NCBI GenBank assembly: GCA_900546925.1
Contig: UREV01000010.1
Span: forward strand, 1-64,000
DNA length: 64,000 nucleotides
Direction: 5' to 3'
Source: an uncultured Bacteroides sp.
Lineage (GTDB): Bacteria > Bacteroidota > Bacteroidia > Bacteroidales > UBA932
In this document: piece after piece, positions 18,592 through 27,477 of the stretch
Numbering within the stretch: the stretch's first letter is position 1
How the letters are laid out: every line of letters starts with the position of its first letter
Translations under genes and position numbers: made by a program
Notes under the pieces: generated by a model
Seen by the model: the letters and a program-made list of their open reading frames with translations, nothing else
The model's database searches: none
Told to the model about the DNA's origin: nothing

Positions 18592-18695
18592 TATATCATA
18601 GTTGTCTGTCGACAGTGTGATTTTTCGGGCGGACGGCCTTGACCGGCTTTCCGCTCGCCAAAGTCCGGAACGGTTCCGGTAAAAGAAGATAAACA
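18592..18695 (+). other. Structured gap after the major fimbrial subunit gene
   Basis: The only sizeable gap in the operon. It contains two GC-rich imperfect stems, around 18628-18660 (GGCGGACGG against CCGCTCGCC-side sequence) and 18663-18680 (TCCGGAACGGTTCCGG). There is no clear T run, so it could be a partial terminator or an RNA-stabilising structure that lets the major subunit be made in excess of the minor ones. Confidence 0.4.
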
Positions 18696-19733
18696 ATGAA
18701 CATAAAGTCTGATATAATGAATTTGTCGAAGCGTATCCTCTCTGCGATAGCCTTTTGTAGCATCGCAGCAGTTACCGGTTGCGTGTACGATGATATTGAC
18801 GGCTGTCCTACCCGTCGGTACGTTCAGATTCGATATGACAAAAACCTCAAGTCGGCGGATGCCGCTTCCTCAGAAGTGAAATCCGTGAAGATTTATGCTG
18901 CGGATGAGAATGGAATAGTGGTTTATGCGAAAACATTATCGGCTGCAGAATTGTCCGAGTGCGGTTATCAGGTGGATGTAAGCGATATGCCGTCAGGAAA
19001 CTTCACATTGTTTGCCTGGGCAGAAGGGGAGCAGAGGAATCCCGATTCATATATGCAGGTTTCTGTTACTCCCGGGAAGACTGATGTCGATGAACTTAAA
19101 CGTATGATTCAGCGCAACTCGTCCTGTGAGGTAGAGAAAGACTTGACTCCGCTTTTTCATGGGATGGCTGAAAATGTGGACTTTACAGACTTCAGGACTG
19201 GTGGCACACGTCGCGCTGCACTGTCACTTACCAAGAATACCAACAATGTGAGGATCATTCTTCAGCATCTTTCCGGTGAGCCGGTGGATGTAAAGAATTT
19301 CAAATTTTTCATCTCGGACGACAACGGAACTGTCGACTGGAATAATGAGTTGTCAGTCTCAGACTCTGTGTGGTATAAAGCCTGGTCAGTAAGCTCAGGA
19401 AGCGCGTCTGTGGAGAAGACTTCGTCGAGCAGAGCCGTCCAGACTGAAATAGGCGTGGCGATGGCGGAACTTACTGTCGGGCGTCTGGTGAAAGGGCATA
19501 GGCCGATATTGAATGTATGTAACACGCAAGGAGATAAAGTACTTTCCATTCCGCTGATCGATTATGCCCTGTTGATTAAGGGGCACTATAATTCGTCGAT
19601 GTCTGATCAGGAATATCTGGACAGACAGGATGAATACAATATGACGTTTTTCTTGGATAAACAGGACAATTGGATTAATTCAAGCATATTGATTAATTCT
19701 TGGAGGGTTATACTTGACGACGTAGATATTTAG
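18696..19733 (+). CDS. FimB/Mfa2-family fimbrial anchor lipoprotein
   Basis: A 345-residue lipoprotein precursor with lipobox AVTGC (Cys29 when counted from the first ATG; a second ATG eight codons in gives a more usual signal length). The sequence just after it (VYDDIDGCPTRRYVQIRYD) is typical of FimB/Mfa2 family members, which anchor the pilus to the outer membrane and limit its length. A GNFTLFAWAEG segment and repeated short beta strands fit the two-domain transthyretin-like fold. The terminal strand (WRVILDDVDI) lacks the long swapped strand of a polymerising subunit, consistent with an anchor. Confidence 0.8.
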   Translation: MNIKSDIMNLSKRILSAIAFCSIAAVTGCVYDDIDGCPTRRYVQIRYDKNLKSADAASSEVKSVKIYAADENGIVVYAKTLSAAELSECGYQVDVSDMPSGNFTLFAWAEGEQRNPDSYMQVSVTPGKTDVDELKRMIQRNSSCEVEKDLTPLFHGMAENVDFTDFRTGGTRRAALSLTKNTNNVRIILQHLSGEPVDVKNFKFFISDDNGTVDWNNELSVSDSVWYKAWSVSSGSASVEKTSSSRAVQTEIGVAMAELTVGRLVKGHRPILNVCNTQGDKVLSIPLIDYALLIKGHYNSSMSDQEYLDRQDEYNMTFFLDKQDNWINSSILINSWRVILDDVDI

Positions 19734-19743
19734 ATAATTGCAA

Positions 19744-21018
19744 ATGTTGATGTCCTTTATAAATAAAATGATTGCAGTCCGCGCCAAATGTGCGAAAATG
19801 TTCACGGCAGTTCTTGTCGCTGGCATTCTGACTTCGTGCATCTATGACAGCAAGCCGTGCGATATCGAAGATAACGTGCCGGCTTATCTGACTGTGTCAC
19901 TGAATACAGGGGACGTCAGCAACAAGATTCCTGGCAGGACAAAGACTTCATTGACAGAAGCGGATATGGAGTCAGGCATTGAATCTGAATTACTTATACA
20001 CTCCTACAGAATCTGGATTTTCGCATCGAGGGAGTCTGGAGACGGAGCCCAGCCGATAGGTTTTGCTGAGCAGACAGGGCTTGCCGGGACAGAGAATCGT
20101 GTAGTGAGTATAAAACTTCGCGACGGGAAGATGAAAGCCGTCGATATTTATGTACTTGCCAATGCAGATGGATACTCTGGTCTTATGACTGGCGACGGAA
20201 GTGTCATGACGAGAGGACAACTCAAGGCCGGAATCATAAACGGATTCGGTATTACTGCGGATAAGAAACCTGCTGTAAGTACTGTTCCTTCTACTGGCCT
20301 TCCTATGTCCAGGGTCCTTGCCAATGTTCCGCTTGATAAATATGTGTCGGAAAGCATTGACCTGAAAAATTCTATAGAGATTCCTCTTCTTAGGGCAGTT
20401 TCCAAGTTCCAGTTCTATATAGCTAAGGCTAAGGGTAAGTCGGACATCGACGGTCTAAGTATTCTTAATGTGGAATTTGGGAAAGCAGGAGCTTCCGCTA
20501 CTGGCGTTTCCGGTAATTTCATCCCTCAGACAGCATTGGCTTTTACGAGGGCAGTGGATTTTAACGATGTGAAGAGCCTCGATTATCTGTACACTTCATC
20601 TGCGTTCCTGCCTGAAAATGTTGGCTATTATTCCCAGACGGTCAGATATACGGGTGCCTCGAATGTTTTGTTCAATGCGACGGACATCAGTCCTGTTCAG
20701 GATCCTACCATCTACAGAAGGGGCTTGGATGAAACCGCGCAGGCCTACGCTGAGAGAATGAGAAATGCAGGTCTGAAATCCTTCACGTCGTATTATTTGG
20801 AGTCCGGTCAGGCTCTTAGAGGAGTAGTAAACTATCAGTTCTCTTCGAACAAATCTCGAAAAGTTACCTTCAACATTCCCGCGGACGAATTCCTCAGGAA
20901 TCACGAATGCATTATATATGCCTATGTCCTGAACGGGCGTGTCGAGGTGGAAACGACACTGAAGTATCAGGTAATCGACTGGAAGAAAAAAGAAGACGTT
21001 AAAATAGATTTCAACTGA
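19744..21018 (+). CDS. Fimbrial minor (accessory/tip) subunit lipoprotein
   Basis: A lipoprotein of about 424 residues with lipobox GILTSC, followed by IYDSKPCDIEDNVPAYLTVSLNTGD, which resembles FimB/Mfa2 and Mfa3-5 type N-termini. The middle contains FASRESGDG and VDIYVLANADG strands typical of these beta-sandwich domains, and the end is VETTLKYQVIDWKKKEDVKIDFN, a strand that could be donated to a neighbour. I chose the ATG at 19744; a TTG at 19738 and an ATG at 19750 are alternatives. It lies 10 bases after the anchor gene. It is probably an accessory subunit between stalk and tip. Confidence 0.75.
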   Translation: MLMSFINKMIAVRAKCAKMFTAVLVAGILTSCIYDSKPCDIEDNVPAYLTVSLNTGDVSNKIPGRTKTSLTEADMESGIESELLIHSYRIWIFASRESGDGAQPIGFAEQTGLAGTENRVVSIKLRDGKMKAVDIYVLANADGYSGLMTGDGSVMTRGQLKAGIINGFGITADKKPAVSTVPSTGLPMSRVLANVPLDKYVSESIDLKNSIEIPLLRAVSKFQFYIAKAKGKSDIDGLSILNVEFGKAGASATGVSGNFIPQTALAFTRAVDFNDVKSLDYLYTSSAFLPENVGYYSQTVRYTGASNVLFNATDISPVQDPTIYRRGLDETAQAYAERMRNAGLKSFTSYYLESGQALRGVVNYQFSSNKSRKVTFNIPADEFLRNHECIIYAYVLNGRVEVETTLKYQVIDWKKKEDVKIDFN

Positions 21019-21020
21019 TT

Positions 21021-23822
21021 ATGAAGTTCAGATTTTTACATATTATATTATTGTCCGCAGTAACTCTGTGTACTACATCATGTATATGGGAAAAAGGAAC
21101 TGATGTTCATGAAGATGATGTCGTAGTGGTTTCCCTGCCAGTGGAGACCCCATCTTCTGAAATCCATTCAGTGGACACCAAGGCGACCGATGCTGAGGAA
21201 AGGGCACTGAAAAATCTGTATGTCTACATTTTCAATGAAAGTGGAGCCTTGAAAGGTTTTGCAGCTTTCGATAGCGGTCTTGATCAGGCCACCTCAGATA
21301 CAAAGGGCAAATACGGCACAGTGAAAGTAAAGACCACAGCTGGAAGGTCTTATATCTACGCTGTCGCAAACGTATATCAGGAAGGTACTTATCCGCTGAA
21401 AACCACGATGAAGGACGGTATTAAGGAAACTATATCACCTTCTGATGGTCTTCCGATAAATCTTTCGTGGGAAGCTGTAATGGATGGCAACGTGAACTTC
21501 ACTCGCAAGCAGTTTTTGGCGCTTCCGTTCAACCGTAAACCGGAAACAATTCAGGTCTCCAGTAGCTTCCTGATGACCGGAGCGGCTAACCGTGGTAATG
21601 TGGTGAATATCGATAAGAACGGTCGTGTGGAAACTACATCTTCTGGCCATGAAGATATGATCCGACTCACTCGTGTCGTCTCTAAAGTCCGTTTCAATAT
21701 CGGCATTGCCAGTGGTAAAGTGGGGAAAAGCTTCAAGGCTGAGAAATACAGCATTGTCAATGTTGCCTGCGTAGGTCCTCTTTTCTCTTCCGATGACGCC
21801 GGAATCGAGAAAATATATTCTGTGGAGCCGGTAAAGACGAATTTCAACACTATATCAGGTATCTTCTCCCCAAATGATGTGGATGCTTCAGGAAGGCAGT
21901 TTTTCGAGGTATATCTCCCTGAGAACAAGCAGAATGCGATTAATAATGTAAGTAAGTGGCACGAACGGGAATCCGACGGGATGTCCATCCCAAAGGTTTT
22001 TGTCAATGCCCCTGAGTTCGGGACTTATGTAGTTCTCGAAGGTACTTACACGGAACAGACTGCAAGCTACACAAGGGATGCGGCCGTTACATATTTCATT
22101 CATCTCGGGGACTGTACTAGGGATGTAAATGACTATAATGTAGAGAGAAATTCGACATATACGTTCAATATCTCCATTTCCGGTGTGGACAATATCATTG
22201 TCGAGGCCAAGCAGGAAAATGATTCGCAGAAGCAACCTGGAGCGGAGGGTATTGTGATGGAATATGGTACTGCAGGGAAGACACTTTCATTGGACAGCCA
22301 TTACGAATATATGGTGATGCGTTTCTATAAGAACGATATCAAGATGTTGAAGGAGAAGGGGTTAGGCTATGTATATCAGATTTCTGATCTCGGCAATCAG
22401 TCTGATGTGATGATGGTGACAGATAAGGTGACAGGAAACTTGAATGGCGCCACTACTGACTGGGTGGAATTTGCCATAGGTGGCACATATTCATCTTCGG
22501 CAACAGAGCGTGGAACTGCGGTAGCTTATCCTGGAAAAGGAAAATCTTCTCTCTACGATATCAACACTTTCCTTAAACTGCTCTATGATAATGCTGATGC
22601 CACAACTTTCTGGACCGGCGGGGCCAAGAATAATCCTTACATCGATGTTACCTGTTTTGTCGACGAGAACTATTATCCGTCCAAGTCATGGAACGAGTAT
22701 GTGAATGATGTCCCTAAGAGAACATTCTATGTAGCTAACTCGGTCAGTGAAAGTAAGGATAACAGAAGTGTGTATGCCACAGTCGCTTACGGACTTAGTC
22801 AGTGTAATATCCAGACTTTCTATGATAGAGCCCATGCCGGAACTGTAGTTGCCTACGGATGCGAGACTACGAATGATGAGGCAGGGAAGGGCTTCTTGGC
22901 GAGTCCGGTTTCCAGTGGAACCGACGACTGGAACGGAAGGAACAATCAGATTAGCGATTTGTCGAAGTCTAACTACCGCATTTCATGGAAAGATCTGGCT
23001 TCCAACAATAGGTTCTACCGTGCCTGTATGTCCAGAAACAGGGATTTGAATGGTGACGGAGTTATAGATGATAATGAGATCCGCTGGTATGCTCCTACGC
23101 TCAAACAGTATGCAGGACTTTGGTTGGGAGAAAGTGTAATCAGTACGGACAGCCGTCTGTTCAACAAGCCTACTTCGATTTTGGGAACCAATCCGTACAA
23201 TAACACTGCGGGTGGTAACCGTATGATATACTGGACTTCCACAAAAAATCTCTGTGATTATTTTGCGGAAGAGGGTATGGCCACCAATAGTGCCACATCC
23301 GGGGAGTGGTCTGCTACTTATCTGAGATGTGTGCGCAATCTCCAGTCAGACAATGAAGGCTATGACAAGACTCCGAGCGAATATTATACTCGCACCAAAC
23401 AGGATGGTTATACGAAACTGTCGCTCGATAAAATCGATGCGAGCGCACTGAATGTTTCAGGTGAACAAGGCGAACTGAACAATCATAATGAACGTCAGGA
23501 TGACAACAAACCTGCAAAAAGTTTCCTTATCGCATCCGAGATTCTTTCAGGTGCTACAATGCAGAAAGTTGTAGAAGGGACATATACTTGTGCACAGAAT
23601 TATACATATGACTCAAATTACAAGTGGCGAGTTCCAAACCAGCGAGAGTTTATCCTGATGTATCTGGAAGATCAGGGGGAAGCGAACAGCACTTGCCGTA
23701 CGGGTTTCTCAAATTCAAAGTTTCGATATGGCTGGGAATTTAATGGAAGCCTTATAACGATGTGGTATCCGAATGACAAAGGCAAGACCGTCAAAGTTCG
23801 TTGTATCAGCGTGTTGCAATGA
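21021..23822 (+). CDS. Large fimbrial tip-type lipoprotein (DUF4906-like)
   Basis: A 933-residue lipoprotein precursor with lipobox TTSC (Cys21) and FimB-like N-terminal strands (LKNLYVYIFNESGALKGF). The C-terminal two thirds is a separate large domain with DLNGDGVIDDNEIRWY at about residues 675-690, an EF-hand-like calcium loop, and a C-terminal WRVPNQREF...VKVRCISVLQ stretch. This fits the large tip proteins (DUF4906-type) that end Mfa-like operons. It starts 2 bases after the preceding stop. Its size and calcium-loop domain suggest the adhesive end of the pilus; the ligand is unknown. Confidence 0.75.
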   Translation: MKFRFLHIILLSAVTLCTTSCIWEKGTDVHEDDVVVVSLPVETPSSEIHSVDTKATDAEERALKNLYVYIFNESGALKGFAAFDSGLDQATSDTKGKYGTVKVKTTAGRSYIYAVANVYQEGTYPLKTTMKDGIKETISPSDGLPINLSWEAVMDGNVNFTRKQFLALPFNRKPETIQVSSSFLMTGAANRGNVVNIDKNGRVETTSSGHEDMIRLTRVVSKVRFNIGIASGKVGKSFKAEKYSIVNVACVGPLFSSDDAGIEKIYSVEPVKTNFNTISGIFSPNDVDASGRQFFEVYLPENKQNAINNVSKWHERESDGMSIPKVFVNAPEFGTYVVLEGTYTEQTASYTRDAAVTYFIHLGDCTRDVNDYNVERNSTYTFNISISGVDNIIVEAKQENDSQKQPGAEGIVMEYGTAGKTLSLDSHYEYMVMRFYKNDIKMLKEKGLGYVYQISDLGNQSDVMMVTDKVTGNLNGATTDWVEFAIGGTYSSSATERGTAVAYPGKGKSSLYDINTFLKLLYDNADATTFWTGGAKNNPYIDVTCFVDENYYPSKSWNEYVNDVPKRTFYVANSVSESKDNRSVYATVAYGLSQCNIQTFYDRAHAGTVVAYGCETTNDEAGKGFLASPVSSGTDDWNGRNNQISDLSKSNYRISWKDLASNNRFYRACMSRNRDLNGDGVIDDNEIRWYAPTLKQYAGLWLGESVISTDSRLFNKPTSILGTNPYNNTAGGNRMIYWTSTKNLCDYFAEEGMATNSATSGEWSATYLRCVRNLQSDNEGYDKTPSEYYTRTKQDGYTKLSLDKIDASALNVSGEQGELNNHNERQDDNKPAKSFLIASEILSGATMQKVVEGTYTCAQNYTYDSNYKWRVPNQREFILMYLEDQGEANSTCRTGFSNSKFRYGWEFNGSLITMWYPNDKGKTVKVRCISVLQ

Positions 23823-23835
23823 TCAGTAGTCTGCC

Positions 23836-23995
23836 CTCGCTAATCTGCTGAACCACATGCACATTCACAGTCTGAGCATGAAAGTCCTGTGGGTCTCCGA
23901 TGCCGCGCTAAGCCGAAGCTTGTCGATCTGCTCGTTGATGTTAACACCCAAAAGTGTCTGTTTTTAACAAATATGTTACAAATGTGCGAAATAAA
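23836..23995 (-). pseudogene. Decayed duplicate of the uvrB 5' end
   Basis: Four colinear pieces match uvrB and its upstream region with the intervening parts deleted. 23836-23894 matches 14084-14142 (same length, 52 of 59 identical by eye); 23897-23940 matches 14209-14252 (44 of 44); 23941-23958 matches 14472-14489 (16 of 18); about 23956-23995 resembles the uvrB leader and promoter at 14596-14634. Orientation is the same as the intact gene. It cannot encode anything. Its position immediately after the last fimbrial gene makes the fimbrial operon flanked by uvrB start sequence on both sides. Confidence 0.9.
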
Positions 23996-24005
23996 GTATC
24001 CAGTG

Positions 24006-24036
24006 TTGATTTTTTCGCATCGATATTATATCTTTG
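24006..24036 (+). promoter_or_regulatory. Promoter of the OmpA-type gene
   Basis: TTG at 24006-24008, a 20-base spacer and TATCTTTG at 24029-24036. The leader is about 50 bases. Confidence 0.7.
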
Positions 24037-24091
24037 TAGTTCTAAAAAGAGGGAAATATATTTTTGTATCAGTATATAAGAGTTAAAGAGT

Positions 24092-25243
24092 ATGAAAACA
24101 AAACTGTTCATTGGTGCGCTTGCCGTTATGGCGAGTGTACTTGTTGCAAGTCCGGCTTCTGCTCAGGAGAATGGCAACAGAGATGAGAATGGAAAAGTAG
24201 TTCGTGGTCCATACGAGACCAACCGCTTCGGAGACAACTGGTTTGTTGGTGCTGGTGCCGGTGTAAACTCATTTGTTACAAAGCGTGGTGCTTCACCTAA
24301 GTTCGGTGTTGCCGTAGACGTAAATTTTGGAAAATGGATTACCCCTACGATCGGAGGTAGACTCGGATGGAAAGGTATCAATGACAAGGTAGGCGTAAAG
24401 GACGGATATTCAGTAGTAGATGAGAAATTCAGCTACAACACTGTTCATGCTGATCTCCTCTGGAATGTCTCCAACGCATTCGGTGGTTATAAAGAGACCA
24501 GGACTTGGAATGTAATTCTCTATCCTTCAGTATCTTTCATTCATGCTTCAGGTAATAATGAGCTTGGTGCAGGTGCAGGTATGTTGAACAACTTCCGTCT
24601 TAGCGACAGAGTGAATCTCTTCGTAGACCTCTCAGTTATGGGAACGAAGGCAGGTATTTCCAGAGTTGAGCCTCTTCCTTCACGTTTCGGATTCGTTCCT
24701 TCTGCATCAGTCGGTGTATCTGTAAACCTTGGCAAGACTGGTTTCAAACGTCATTCTTCCGTAGTTCCTGCTGTTATTCCTGTTCCATTCACAGAGGCTC
24801 AGTATAACGAGCTTAAGGACAGAGTTCAGGTTCTCGAGAAAGAGAACAAGGATCTCAAGGCACAGATCGAAGAGCTTAAGAATGCTAAGCCTGATACAGT
24901 TACCGTTTCCAAGGCCGGTGACCTCGTATCTCCTGCAACTCTCTACTTTGAAATCGGTAACACAGAGCTTTCAGAGCGTGAGAAGGCACATCTCGAGTTC
25001 TACGTGAAGAATATTCTCGAGCAGGCTCCTGAGAAGGTATTTGTCCTCACAGGTTCTGCTGATAAGACTACCGGTACAGCAAAACGTAACCAGTATCTTT
25101 CTGAGCAGCGTGTAAACAATGTGAAGAAGCTCCTCGTAGAAAAGTATGGTATCGCAGAGGATCACCTCGTAGTTAAAGCTGAGGGTTCTTCCAACAATAG
25201 ATTCGGTTCTGCAGTTCTCAACAGAGTTGTGACAATCGAATAA
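24092..25243 (+). CDS. OmpA-family outer-membrane protein
   Basis: A 383-residue abundant-type outer-membrane protein: signal peptide (MKTKLFIGALAVMASVLVASPASAQ), an eight-stranded beta-barrel region to about residue 225 (FGDNWFVGAGAGVNSF, alternating aromatic strands), a short coiled-coil (about 232-262, LKDRVQVLEKENKDLKAQI) and a C-terminal OmpA-like domain with LYFEIGNTELSEREKAHLEF. That domain usually binds peptidoglycan. Codon bias is strong, suggesting high expression. It has its own promoter and terminator, so it is monocistronic. Confidence 0.93.
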   Translation: MKTKLFIGALAVMASVLVASPASAQENGNRDENGKVVRGPYETNRFGDNWFVGAGAGVNSFVTKRGASPKFGVAVDVNFGKWITPTIGGRLGWKGINDKVGVKDGYSVVDEKFSYNTVHADLLWNVSNAFGGYKETRTWNVILYPSVSFIHASGNNELGAGAGMLNNFRLSDRVNLFVDLSVMGTKAGISRVEPLPSRFGFVPSASVGVSVNLGKTGFKRHSSVVPAVIPVPFTEAQYNELKDRVQVLEKENKDLKAQIEELKNAKPDTVTVSKAGDLVSPATLYFEIGNTELSEREKAHLEFYVKNILEQAPEKVFVLTGSADKTTGTAKRNQYLSEQRVNNVKKLLVEKYGIAEDHLVVKAEGSSNNRFGSAVLNRVVTIE

Positions 25244-25265
25244 TTCATTAGAAAAACTAAATCCC

Positions 25266-25306
25266 GGGCCCGAGAAATGGAAACATTTCCCGGGCCTAAT
25301 TTTTTT
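25266..25306 (+). terminator. Terminator of the OmpA-type gene
   Basis: A 13-bp GC-rich stem, GGCCCGAGAAATG (25267-25279) against CATTTCCCGGGCC (25284-25296), with one mismatch, is followed by TAAT and a run of seven or more T. Confidence 0.9.
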
Positions 25307-25432
25307 ACATGGCAAAGTTACGTCGCCGAGTCTCCGCCGGTATCACCGTGCGCCGGCGCTACTAATCACCGCCCGTCGTCACCATGATTCTCAGCGCCAT
25401 TAATCACCGCCCGCCGGCGAATACTGCCATGT
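25307..25432. repeat. GC-rich structured intergenic repeat
   Basis: Bounded by the inverted pair ACATGGCA (25307-25314) / TGCCATGT (25425-25432). Inside are two exact copies of TAATCACCGCCCG at 25363-25375 and 25401-25413, 38 bases apart, and a weaker relative near 25341, plus short CGCCGG/CCGGCG palindromes. No reading frame. The rest of the gap up to 25522 holds only the aguA promoter. Confidence 0.6.
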
Positions 25433-25456
25433 CACCTGCTTCCCGGAAGTCGTGTG

Positions 25457-25487
25457 TTGTATTCCCCAACAGATTTTTGTATTTTTG
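25457..25487 (+). promoter_or_regulatory. Promoter of aguA-aguB
   Basis: TTG at 25457-25459, a 20-base spacer and TATTTTTG at 25480-25487; the aguA ATG follows 35 bases later. Confidence 0.7.
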
Positions 25488-25522
25488 CAGGATATAATAA
25501 TATAGAATATAACCGATACGAA

Positions 25523-26566
25523 ATGAGACTTCCTGCTGAATGGGAAAAACAAGGCGCTGTCCAGCTGACATGGCCTGATGATACTACACCGTGGTACGAA
25601 CTGGAAAAAGTTCAGGAATGCTATGCGCAGATTGCTGCAGCTGTCCTCGAACATGAATCCCTGTTGATAGTCACCACCTCCATACCAGAAACCTCAGCGC
25701 GACTGGCGCAAATCGCCGATGAAAAAGGACTGAACATCGACATTGACAAAATCCACTTTTGCGAATGCCCGATAAACGATACCTGGGCGCGCGATCACGG
25801 CGCCATCTCAGTCTATGGTGACAATGGTGAAAAATACCTTTATGACTTCGTGTTTAACGGATGGGGCCTGAAATTCGCTTCCGACAAGGATAATCAGATC
25901 ACCAAAACCGTCTTCTTTGCCAACATGTTTGCGGAAGATGTCGCATGCGTCGACATGAGACCATTCGTACTCGAAGGGGGTAGTATCGACACAGACGGAC
26001 AGGGGACACTCATCACCACCCGCGAATGCCTCTGCTCATTGAATCGAAACGAGTACCTTACGCAGGAAGAGATCGAGGGCGAACTCAAACAGGCATTCGG
26101 ACTCGAACGCGTGATCTGGCTCGAGCACGGCGGAATCGCAGGCGATGACACCGACAGCCACGTTGACATCCTCGCACGCTTCTGCGATGCCGACACTATC
26201 GCCTACACCCAGTGCGAAGACGAATCCGACGAAAACTGGCCTGAACTTCATGCTATGGAGCAGCAGCTCAAAACTCTGAAAACACTTGACGGTAAGCCAT
26301 ATAAACTCGTTCCGCTCCCACTTCCGGACGCACTTTATCTGGACGACTACAGACTTCCGGGCTCCTACGCTAACTTCTTGATTATAAACGGCGCCGTCCT
26401 CGTTCCTGGCTCAGGCTCCGCGAAAGATGAAATCGTACGCGAAAGACTCCAGGCGGTCTTCCAGGACAGAACAGTGAAAATAATAGACTGCCGTCCACTT
26501 CTTTCAGGACATGGCGGACTGCACTGTGTCACTATGCAGTTCCCTGAAGGCTGGCTGGCAGAATAA
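25523..26566 (+). CDS. aguA: Agmatine deiminase
   Basis: A 347-residue enzyme of the PAD_porph family that hydrolyses agmatine to N-carbamoylputrescine and ammonia. It shows an N-terminal MRLPAEWEKQGAVQLTWP, a WARDHG motif, an EHGGIAGDDTDSHVD block with catalytic His and Asp, and the C-terminal GHGGLHC with nucleophile C335. The start is the ATG at 25523 because the promoter lies at 25457-25487; an apparent longer frame begins upstream of it. With the next gene, 20 bases away, it makes putrescine from agmatine. Confidence 0.93.
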   Translation: MRLPAEWEKQGAVQLTWPDDTTPWYELEKVQECYAQIAAAVLEHESLLIVTTSIPETSARLAQIADEKGLNIDIDKIHFCECPINDTWARDHGAISVYGDNGEKYLYDFVFNGWGLKFASDKDNQITKTVFFANMFAEDVACVDMRPFVLEGGSIDTDGQGTLITTRECLCSLNRNEYLTQEEIEGELKQAFGLERVIWLEHGGIAGDDTDSHVDILARFCDADTIAYTQCEDESDENWPELHAMEQQLKTLKTLDGKPYKLVPLPLPDALYLDDYRLPGSYANFLIINGAVLVPGSGSAKDEIVRERLQAVFQDRTVKIIDCRPLLSGHGGLHCVTMQFPEGWLAE

Positions 26567-26586
26567 ACATTAAAAATCATACAATT

Positions 26587-27474
26587 ATGTCTAAGATACT
26601 TAAAGTAGGAATGGTGCAGCAGTCTTGTGGAAAAGACATTGCCGCAAATATAGACAAACTCGAACTCAATATACGTGACTGCGCCGCTAAGGGTGCACAA
26701 CTCGTTGTTCTCCAGGAACTTCACAATAGCGTATACTTCTGCCAGACAGAAGAAGCCTCTATCTGTGACCTCGCAGAACCGATTCCGGGACCATCTACCG
26801 ACCGCTTCGGAGCCCTCGCCAAAGAACTCGGAGTCGTAATCGTCCTTTCACTCTTCGAAAGACGCGCACCGGGAATCTATCATAACACCGCAGTCGTAAT
26901 GGAAAAAGACGGAACCATCGCCGGCAAATACCGCAAGATGCACATCCCTGACGATCCATGCTTCTACGAGAAATTCTACTTCACCCCAGGAGACCTCGGC
27001 TTCGAGCCGATCCAGACCTCGGTCGGAAACCTCGGTGTTCTTGTTTGTTGGGATCAATGGTACCCCGAAGGAGCCAGAATCATGGCCATGAACGGCGCAG
27101 ATCTCCTGATTTACCCTACAGCCATCGGCGGCGTAGGAACAGACTGTAAGGAAGAACAGGCTATGCAGAGACAGGCTTGGCAGCTCGTACAGCGTGGACA
27201 TGCTGTAGCTAACGGATTGCCAGTCATTACAGTAAACCGCGTAGGCCACGAGGATGACCCGTCGGGAAACACCATCGGACTTGACTTCTGGGGATACTCA
27301 TTCGCAGCAGGTGCCCAGGGAGAAATCCTCGCACAGTTCGACACTGAACACGAAGAAAACAAAGTAGTCGATATCGACATGGACCGCACAGAATACGTCC
27401 GTAGAGGATGGCCATTCTTCCGCGACAGAAGAATCGACGCTTATGATCCTATCCTCAAAAGATTCGGCAAATAG
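26587..27474 (+). CDS. aguB: N-carbamoylputrescine amidase
   Basis: A 295-residue nitrilase-superfamily amidase that cleaves N-carbamoylputrescine to putrescine, CO2 and ammonia. The catalytic triad is visible as E44 (LQELH), K117 (KYRKMHIP) and C154 (LVCWDQWYPE). The length and the DDPCFYEKFYFTPGD segment are typical of AguB. It is cotranscribed with aguA, so the pair is a complete agmatine route to putrescine. It converges with the HAD phosphatase gene, with 3 bases between the stops. Confidence 0.94.
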   Translation: MSKILKVGMVQQSCGKDIAANIDKLELNIRDCAAKGAQLVVLQELHNSVYFCQTEEASICDLAEPIPGPSTDRFGALAKELGVVIVLSLFERRAPGIYHNTAVVMEKDGTIAGKYRKMHIPDDPCFYEKFYFTPGDLGFEPIQTSVGNLGVLVCWDQWYPEGARIMAMNGADLLIYPTAIGGVGTDCKEEQAMQRQAWQLVQRGHAVANGLPVITVNRVGHEDDPSGNTIGLDFWGYSFAAGAQGEILAQFDTEHEENKVVDIDMDRTEYVRRGWPFFRDRRIDAYDPILKRFGK

Positions 27475-27477
27475 GAA

